Source: Escallonia rubra
Taxonomy: Eukaryota; Streptophyta; Magnoliopsida; Escalloniales; Escalloniaceae
DNA: 64,000 nt
Direction: 5' to 3'
NCBI GenBank assembly: GCA_033065855.1
Contig: JAVXUO010002268.1
Coordinates: 62,001 to 126,000, forward strand
In this document: piece by piece, positions 58,424 to 64,000 of the stretch
Position numbering within the stretch: the stretch's first letter is position 1
How the letters are laid out: each line of letters starts with the position of its first letter
Position numbers and translations under genes: made by a program
Notes under the pieces: generated by a model
Told to the model about the DNA's origin: nothing
Databases searched by the model: none
What the model saw: only the letters and a program-made list of their open reading frames with translations

Positions 58424-61219
58424 CTATTTGATCCAGTGCCCAGTCCAGCTACCACCTCTATAATTTTCAGTCCAAACATCCCTGATGTGTGCTATTTCTG
58501 CATAACCCCCACCTTCCTCTCGATTTTCCAGCGAAATGATTAGTTGATCTGGCATATCAGTGAGGTGCAGCAATCCAAGATTGGTCAGATGTTGAATACC
58601 TGAAGGCAACTTATCCACCAATCTGCAATTTTGGTAGTACATTTTCTGAAGACAGGGCACTGCGCCCTGCTCCATGACTACCCATCTTAATCCTTCCAGT
58701 GTAATAAGCCATAGAATCTTGAGCCTTTCAAATCCTCCAGCCTTGAAACACAATCGATCCCCTTTATAAGCTCTAAGCAGGTGAAGTTCCTCCAGGCATG
58801 GTAAAGCTTGAAGGGATTGCAAAGGATCGTCGTCTAGTTGGCTCCATCTTAACACTACCCTCACCAGGCTATTAAGAGAAGCTATCCAAATAGGTACATG
58901 CTCTAAAGGCCCCGTCAAGTACAAGCGCTGCAGATATCGAGAAGCCGAAGACAAAGGATGATCCAGATCAAGAATCTCGTCTGGCTCTATCGAAGTAATG
59001 TTCAATGAGCGAAGGTTGGTCAGGTTTTCCAAGGAAGAGCATAGAGCTGTCCCATGTCCTCTTCTTACCCTTACGATGTTTAACTTCCTCAGCTGAGACA
59101 AGCAGCCTACCTTTCTCACCATTATATCACTAGTGCCACCACCGATATGATCTGCCTCTATATAAGATAGCTTTTGTAGACAGTGTAAACCTCCTACAGT
59201 GGGTGGAGCCTTAAAGCCACGTACACTGTCATAGGAAATATAACCAACTAAAATCTTATAGCGATATACTAAGAGATGACGTAGTTTATGAAGCCTTGTG
59301 ATTTCAGGAGGCAACTGAGTGACATATGTACCTTTCAAGTCCAATGTCTCTAGGTTCTGAAGCTTTCCTATTGATTTCGGAAGCTTTTTCAACTTTGTTT
59401 CTCTCATACTTAAATATTTCAGATGATGCAATTCAAAAACTTCCTCCGGGATTGATTCCCATGGGGCACCTCGGAAGTCCAAGACCTTTATCAACTTACC
59501 ACTTGACAGCAAAGACCTGAGCGGCTGATTCAATGAACCTATCCTGCCAAAAATGAGGACCGAACGAAGCCGATTGAAGTACTTGCTTTCCGGAAGACTT
59601 TCCAAGGAATTGTGGACTGCTAGATGCCGTATTTTCTTGGGCCATAATGTGTCTCTTCCCCTGGCTACAGTGACCATCTCATGCTCTCGCGACTTAAAAC
59701 TGATTAATTCACCCCAAAGGTTATGAACTTGGCATGTCTGAAGCCTGCCGTGCTCTGTTTTCTCTGGCACATGGAGTAAGTTTTTATCGACAAGCTCATT
59801 GAGGTAGCCCTCAGCAACTTCTTCCAATGTCATTTCTGCTCTCCCCTGCACAAATCCTTCTGCAATCCACAATCGTAGAAGTCTCATGCGCTCAATCGTA
59901 TAATCCTTAGGGAAGATGCTCAAGTACAACAAACAAAGTTTTAGATGGTAAGGCAAGTCATAGTAACTGTAAGAGAAAATCTTTCTCAAACACTCGAGAT
60001 TGTCATTGCCTTCTAACTCAACACCAAGACAGCGATGAAGCATTTCCCACTCTTCAATTCTACTCTGGTTCTTCGTAGCAAGAAGACCAGCAATTGAGAT
60101 AATTGCAAGCGGCAAACCGCAACATCTTTTTAGTATCCTTTGAGAAACTTCTTCTAGATATCTAGGGCAATAGCTGCCCCGAAAGGCCTTCTTACAGAAC
60201 AGCGTCCAAGAGTCTTCTTGATACAACGGCTTCATGGTATGGACTTTTCCTTCAGTTTCCATGGACGAGGTGGAAGCTATGTGACTAAAACATGTCGTCA
60301 ACATGACTCGGCTGTTATTATTATTGGGTAAGACAGATTTGATACCTTCCCATGCATCGATGTTTCGAACGTTGTCAAAAACAAAGACATACCTGTGCTG
60401 CTGCAAAACTTCGGAAATTTTCCTTTTCAGGCCATTAGTTTTCGTGGTTTCGATGCCTTGAGGATCCTGTGCTCTCATCCTACTGCACAAAGTTTGAAGC
60501 ATGTCCTTCATAAGCTCATCAAGATCGAATGGCTGAGAAACTGTTAACCAAGCGTGGTTGTAGAAATGCTTCTTCACTGTTGCATCATCGTAGACTTCTC
60601 TAACCAGGGTGGTCTTGCCTATCCCTGCTGGTCCAACCACTGATAGAGTTTTGACTCCAGAATCTCCTTCCACCAACCACTTAATCAGTTGCTGCTTGGG
60701 TACTTCAATGCCCACAGGATTGGGGTCTTTTGACCAGTGCACAGTACGTCGACAATCACCAAGCGTCCTGCTGTTGAAGTTGGTATTTGGGCCTTGTTCT
60801 GAGATACTTAACGGGAAACAGTACCTCTGGTACCCCTCAAGAGAGGTGACTCTTGATTTGATGCTTTGTATTTCAGAAGCAAGTTGATGACGAGCTTTTA
60901 AGTTCCTAATATGCAAATATACACCATGAACAAAGCCACAGAGTCTAATCTTCCCCTGATACCGTCCCGTCCTGAGGGGAATGACTTCATGAAGAACATC
61001 TTCACTGTCGTAAGCAACATCTCTCACTTGCTTCACCAACACTTTGAGTCGAGGGTCAGTCACTTCCTGAGCTTCGGCAGCAACAAGGAATGCAGCCATG
61101 CGCTCCAGTTCAGCTCTCATGTCCTCAACTTTTTCGTCAACCCCACCCAAGAGTTCGTTCTCGTCGTTGAGGAAGGATGTCAGCTTCTCCCGTAAAAAGG
61201 CAATCACACACTCTGCCAT
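58424..61219 (-). CDS. CC-NB-LRR (CNL) disease resistance protein, RPM1-like
   Basis: A single uninterrupted 931-residue frame, the usual length of RPM1-type proteins. Residues 1-150 form an Rx-type coiled coil with the EDVID-like block DVAYDSEDVLHEV (67-79). The NB-ARC follows (about 170-500): P-loop GPAGIGKTT (196-204), kinase 2 FVFDNV (279-284), RNBS-B SRVMLTTC (303-310), GLPL (368-371), RNBS-D CLLYLSIFPKDY (429-440), and an MHD-equivalent VHN (498-500). Leucine-rich repeats run from about 530 to 900, including LKYLSMRETKLKKLPKSIGK. It is an intracellular immune receptor that would sense a pathogen effector or its effect, and act at the cytosol or plasma membrane. Three motifs deviate: DN for DD in Walker B, TTC for TTR, VHN for MHD. 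The ATG at 61,219 is chosen because MAE plus the coiled coil begins there, as in relatives. No other NLR lies in the window. Confidence 0.95.
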   Translation of the reverse strand: MAECVIAFLREKLTSFLNDENELLGGVDEKVEDMRAELERMAAFLVAAEAQEVTDPRLKVLVKQVRDVAYDSEDVLHEVIPLRTGRYQGKIRLCGFVHGVYLHIRNLKARHQLASEIQSIKSRVTSLEGYQRYCFPLSISEQGPNTNFNSRTLGDCRRTVHWSKDPNPVGIEVPKQQLIKWLVEGDSGVKTLSVVGPAGIGKTTLVREVYDDATVKKHFYNHAWLTVSQPFDLDELMKDMLQTLCSRMRAQDPQGIETTKTNGLKRKISEVLQQHRYVFVFDNVRNIDAWEGIKSVLPNNNNSRVMLTTCFSHIASTSSMETEGKVHTMKPLYQEDSWTLFCKKAFRGSYCPRYLEEVSQRILKRCCGLPLAIISIAGLLATKNQSRIEEWEMLHRCLGVELEGNDNLECLRKIFSYSYYDLPYHLKLCLLYLSIFPKDYTIERMRLLRLWIAEGFVQGRAEMTLEEVAEGYLNELVDKNLLHVPEKTEHGRLQTCQVHNLWGELISFKSREHEMVTVARGRDTLWPKKIRHLAVHNSLESLPESKYFNRLRSVLIFGRIGSLNQPLRSLLSSGKLIKVLDFRGAPWESIPEEVFELHHLKYLSMRETKLKKLPKSIGKLQNLETLDLKGTYVTQLPPEITRLHKLRHLLVYRYKILVGYISYDSVRGFKAPPTVGGLHCLQKLSYIEADHIGGGTSDIMVRKVGCLSQLRKLNIVRVRRGHGTALCSSLENLTNLRSLNITSIEPDEILDLDHPLSSASRYLQRLYLTGPLEHVPIWIASLNSLVRVVLRWSQLDDDPLQSLQALPCLEELHLLRAYKGDRLCFKAGGFERLKILWLITLEGLRWVVMEQGAVPCLQKMYYQNCRLVDKLPSGIQHLTNLGLLHLTDMPDQLIISLENREEGGGYAEIAHIRDVWTENYRGGSWTGHWIK

Positions 61220-61930
61220 TTTCCCTCACCGGGCAATCCCACTAGCTTTGCCAGACCAACCCGAGTGACAAACTACTCTTGCCGGGAAAAATATCAAAGA
61301 AATTGCAATGTCGTGATTGAGAGCAGTGGCATACTGGCTTAAGCCAAGTGACATACTGGCTTAATCTCCCTATCAAGAAAGGGAAGAGAGAGAAAACAAT
61401 TGTATCTTCCTCGACTTTCCAAAGTCAGTCTTCCAAGATATTTTACATGTTGAAGACGTGCCAATCAACTTTTTTGCTAGACTATCAACAGTAATACCAC
61501 GATATGAAACCATTTGAAAAAGCCAAGTTTTCCCTAGTTTACAAGGAACATGAATGCGAAGGCTGCTTTCATGTTAATAGCTATTCTGCGTTAGATGCCC
61601 GGTGATAATACTTCCACATGGTTCAAGACAAACAATTAGAGGTCTTGAATCCTTTTCAAAACTTTCATGGATCGTTGACCTCTAACTGCTATGATCCTGT
61701 GCGTTCTTAAGCCGTAATAGTTAATACAGTAGCTATTGCTGACGAGACTTGAATCCATTTTGCTACGTAACATGTCATTAAAATATTAACTAAGTCAATT
61801 GCTTGACAATTAGTAAAAACAAAGAATCTTTTTCAAATTTTCCTTAATCACCGATGAAATATCTTTCAACTTTTTCTAACGAACAAATTTTTACTGTTAT
61901 TCGAGTTGTAGGACTATTACTCTAACCCCG
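61220..61930 (-). promoter_or_regulatory. Upstream region of the NLR gene
   Basis: Holds the presumed 5' leader and promoter. A short direct repeat 'atactggcttaa' occurs near 61,330-61,365, and AT-rich DNA follows. I cannot define a TATA box or named element with confidence. Nothing else seen. Confidence 0.35.
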
Positions 61931-62072
61931 TATATTGTGACAATTAATAGTTGTTAAATGTTTCTAGTGACTTTTCCGCTTACACTTTCAGCGATAATTA
62001 TTAACAGTATTTTTTTAGCGTCACCGAATAAAAGTCACTATAAATATTTAGCAACTATTGATTGTCGCTATA
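61931..62072. mobile_element. Small foldback MITE-like element
   Basis: About 45 bp at the left (TATATTGTGACAATTAATAG and on to GTGACTTTT) is inverted at the right (ATAGCGACAATCAATAG... in complement), separated by about 50 bp. At about 140 bp it can fold into one hairpin. It lies 0.7 kb upstream of the NLR start codon. Target duplication not clear. Confidence 0.6.
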
Positions 62073-62079
62073 TGGGAGG

Positions 62080-63540
62080 TAAAAGGAAGATTTCTTCGAC
62101 CCGAGTCGCCGCCAAAATATTTTGTTTTCTAACACTTCCCTCGGTTGTTAAGGTTTGAACACGTAAACATTAGATTAACTCTCAAACAAATGTGACACTA
62201 TCTGGACGAAAGCCCATTCTTTATAACTTGGAAGGGGACCAATACAGTCAAATATCATGTGGGACGTAGTCTTGACCCAAAGTTGCTTTCAGATTCTAAC
62301 ACGAAATTTCCTATTGCTCCAGGCCATTTCCGGGTGACGGGATCATTTGTGATGCAGAGGATGAGGTTCTGCTTGTTCGGGGGAAAAAGAAATAGGAGTA
62401 CCTGTGCTAATTTTATAAAAAAAAGTAAAAATTTAGGTGCACGAAAACATGCTTTACGTGGTCCAAAATACACAAGTTATGGCGTATTGGAAGAAGAGGT
62501 TATGCTATACCAAAACGCAAGAAAAATGTCAAAACTCAGAATTTTGTATAAGAATGTAAGCCTTGGGTGATCTACCCCTAAGAGTTGGGTTCATTTCGAT
62601 ATAAGAAGGAGACCGTGATTCTAGTGAATCAAGTTCGATTTTATAGGATTGGTTGGGTTAATCAAGTTCAAGTTCTAGTTCCGGTTCCAGTTCGTTATAT
62701 TTGTTTTAATTATGTATCCCTTTTCAATATATTTACATGTTAAAGCAATGAAGTGAATCACGGCAATATAGTTGCTAGGAGTTGGTGATTGTTGTTTGAA
62801 TTTAGTGTTTTTCCATATAGAATTTACAAATGGTAAATAGACATAAACCAAAATGCAAATGGTAAGCATACAAACATGAAAATGTGTATCTCAAGTATAA
62901 TTGTTTGCGCTGTTAGACAAACTCACAATCGATTTGTACACCTACAATACAATCGATTAACAGTGTATGATCTTTTTCGTTTCTAGAGCCTAAGGACTTT
63001 ACTAATAACGGAAATGGAAACTTACTGAATACAAGATGCTAAAAAGAAGTATAGATTATTCTTACAATACAACGAATACAAGTACGACAATGTATAGAAT
63101 TCTCTATCGATACAAAGCAACTCATGTAAAGACTTGACAAAGATAGAAGAAAAAAATAAGTGCATTCTAAATTTGACTTTTCTAAGTCAAGTTTGGTCTG
63201 TGAATTTGACGACCTTTGTCATGTTGCCCCTCTCTTCCTTTTATACTTGCTTGCCATTTGGTTGAGTTGTATCTTCATGATAATTCTATCCTTCCACAGA
63301 TACATTGTAGAAAATAATTATTATTAAAAGATAAACTATTCACTCAAAGACAAACAACCCACTTAAAATAAAACTCATACCACTTAGATAATAAATATTC
63401 ACTGATAAGTAACTAACGACACTTATCCCTCATCAAGAGGGACATATTTTCAAAAGTTAGTTGCTTCCATTTCTGATTTGAATCTTCCATTATCCCCTTT
63501 TCAAAAATATTAATAAAAGTTAATGCCACTTAATGGCATG
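62080..63540. other. Intergenic, no gene recognised
   Basis: AT-rich. Short open frames near 62,259-62,570 and elsewhere show no domain. Nothing supported. Confidence 0.5.
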
Positions 63541-63548
63541 TCAGTAGT

Positions 63549-63592
63549 AAAAAAAAAAACTATATATATATATATATATAGTTTTTTTTTTT
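63549..63592. repeat. Perfect 44-bp AT palindrome
   Basis: Eleven A, C, ten TA, G, eleven T: identical to its own complement. Such sequences extrude as hairpins and are prone to length change. Confidence 0.95.
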
Positions 63593-63659
63593 GTTGGTGC
63601 AAAAATTGCCTCCTGACTCAAGCAATTGAATACTTAGAAATTGGAAAGAGTCAAATCTT

Positions 63660-64000
63660 TTATTGAGAAAGTATCTCTCACTATCAATAGACTTGCAGTC
63701 TTCAAAGAATGCATTTTTACTATCGACTAGTCATTGATTGGCTTTAGATGCACCAAGATAAAATTAGAGTGTATTAAAATAAGCATTATTTCACTATCGA
63801 TAGCATTGCACTCTTCAAAGTGGAAGCATTTTTTTTCATTTCGATTGCCTTTCACTATTGATAGTCTTGCATTTTTCTCTACCAATAAATCACCTATTGG
63901 CTTAAACTATATTATCTTGATTTAGCAAGATAATATTCTTTATCGATAGGCTTGCACTCTTCAAAGTGAAATTATTTTCCCTATCGATAGCCATTAAGTT
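63660..64000. repeat. Imperfect minisatellite with CTATCGATAG core
   Basis: Recurring block 'cactatcgatag..ttgca.tcttcaaag', near 63,679, 63,790, 63,853, 63,940 and 63,980, with spacing 60-110 bp. It runs off the right edge of the window. Confidence 0.65.

Noticed and set aside
59326-59520. Plus-strand 64-codon frame within the LRR region
   Set aside because: Antisense shadow of the leucine-rich repeats.
60609-61195. Plus-strand frames opposite the NLR gene
   Set aside because: They are antisense shadows of the conserved coiled-coil and NB-ARC coding sequence.

Overview
This is a stretch of nuclear DNA from a flowering plant. It is almost certainly a eudicot, possibly an asterid, but I cannot place it to genus. 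The evidence is a CC-NB-LRR resistance gene, GT-AG introns, an AT-rich background with long microsatellites, and decayed plant transposons of every major class: CACTA, hAT, MULE, PIF/Harbinger, Stowaway, Ty1/copia, Ty3/gypsy and a LINE-type RNase H. I see no tRNA or rRNA gene and no CRISPR array.

Only three host-type genes can be argued for. (1) At 58,424-61,219 (minus) a single-exon, uninterrupted 931-codon CNL disease-resistance gene of the RPM1-like type is the one clearly intact gene. Its Walker B, RNBS-B and MHD motifs are non-consensus. (2) At 4,031-6,009 (minus) lies a small secreted proline-rich repeat protein gene. It has a signal-peptide exon, a 42-nt second exon and a third exon made of six tandem units of 182-261 bp. 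The middle units have drifted out of frame. (3) At 28,564-29,073 (minus) a two-exon GRF zinc-finger/coiled-coil/transmembrane gene sits inside a MULE, convergent with the transposase.

Layout. 0-2.9 kb: unannotated DNA and an RNase H remnant whose diverged sister is at 57.3 kb. 2.9-7.6 kb: Harbinger MITE, the secreted repeat gene and decayed duplicates of its ends. 7.6-11.1 kb: gene-free, with a 160-bp tandem duplication. 11.1-17.4 kb: decayed CACTA with TNP2 and tnp1-like genes on the minus strand. 17.8-18.9 kb: a TTA-flanked, Harbinger-like element carrying a CYP78A cytochrome P450 fragment. 19.3-20.35 kb: a long array of degenerate TTAATTAGGG-like repeats, split by a Stowaway MITE. 20,371-29,446: a complete MULE with 210-bp TIRs and a perfect 9-bp target duplication. 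Its transposase exon was hit by a complete hAT (21,723-25,532, perfect 8-bp target duplication). 31.2-34.7 kb: the tnp1-like half and 3' end of a second CACTA. 35.3-36.6 kb: non-autonomous hAT. 37-38.6 kb: TG-rich repeats and a PPR fragment. 38.8-45.5 kb: LTR-like repeat and a broken Ty1/copia with a Harbinger-like insertion. 46.36-56.55 kb: a broken Ty3/gypsy (Tat-like) element carrying an LTR-like repeat, a hAT and a CACTA end, plus tandem repeats. 57.3 kb to the end: RNase H remnant, the NLR gene, a small foldback element, an AT palindrome and an imperfect minisatellite.

The genes do not form an operon or pathway. The window is a gene-poor transposon graveyard next to one resistance gene. 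The transposons show a readable order of insertion, and two of them have acquired or retained non-transposase coding sequence.
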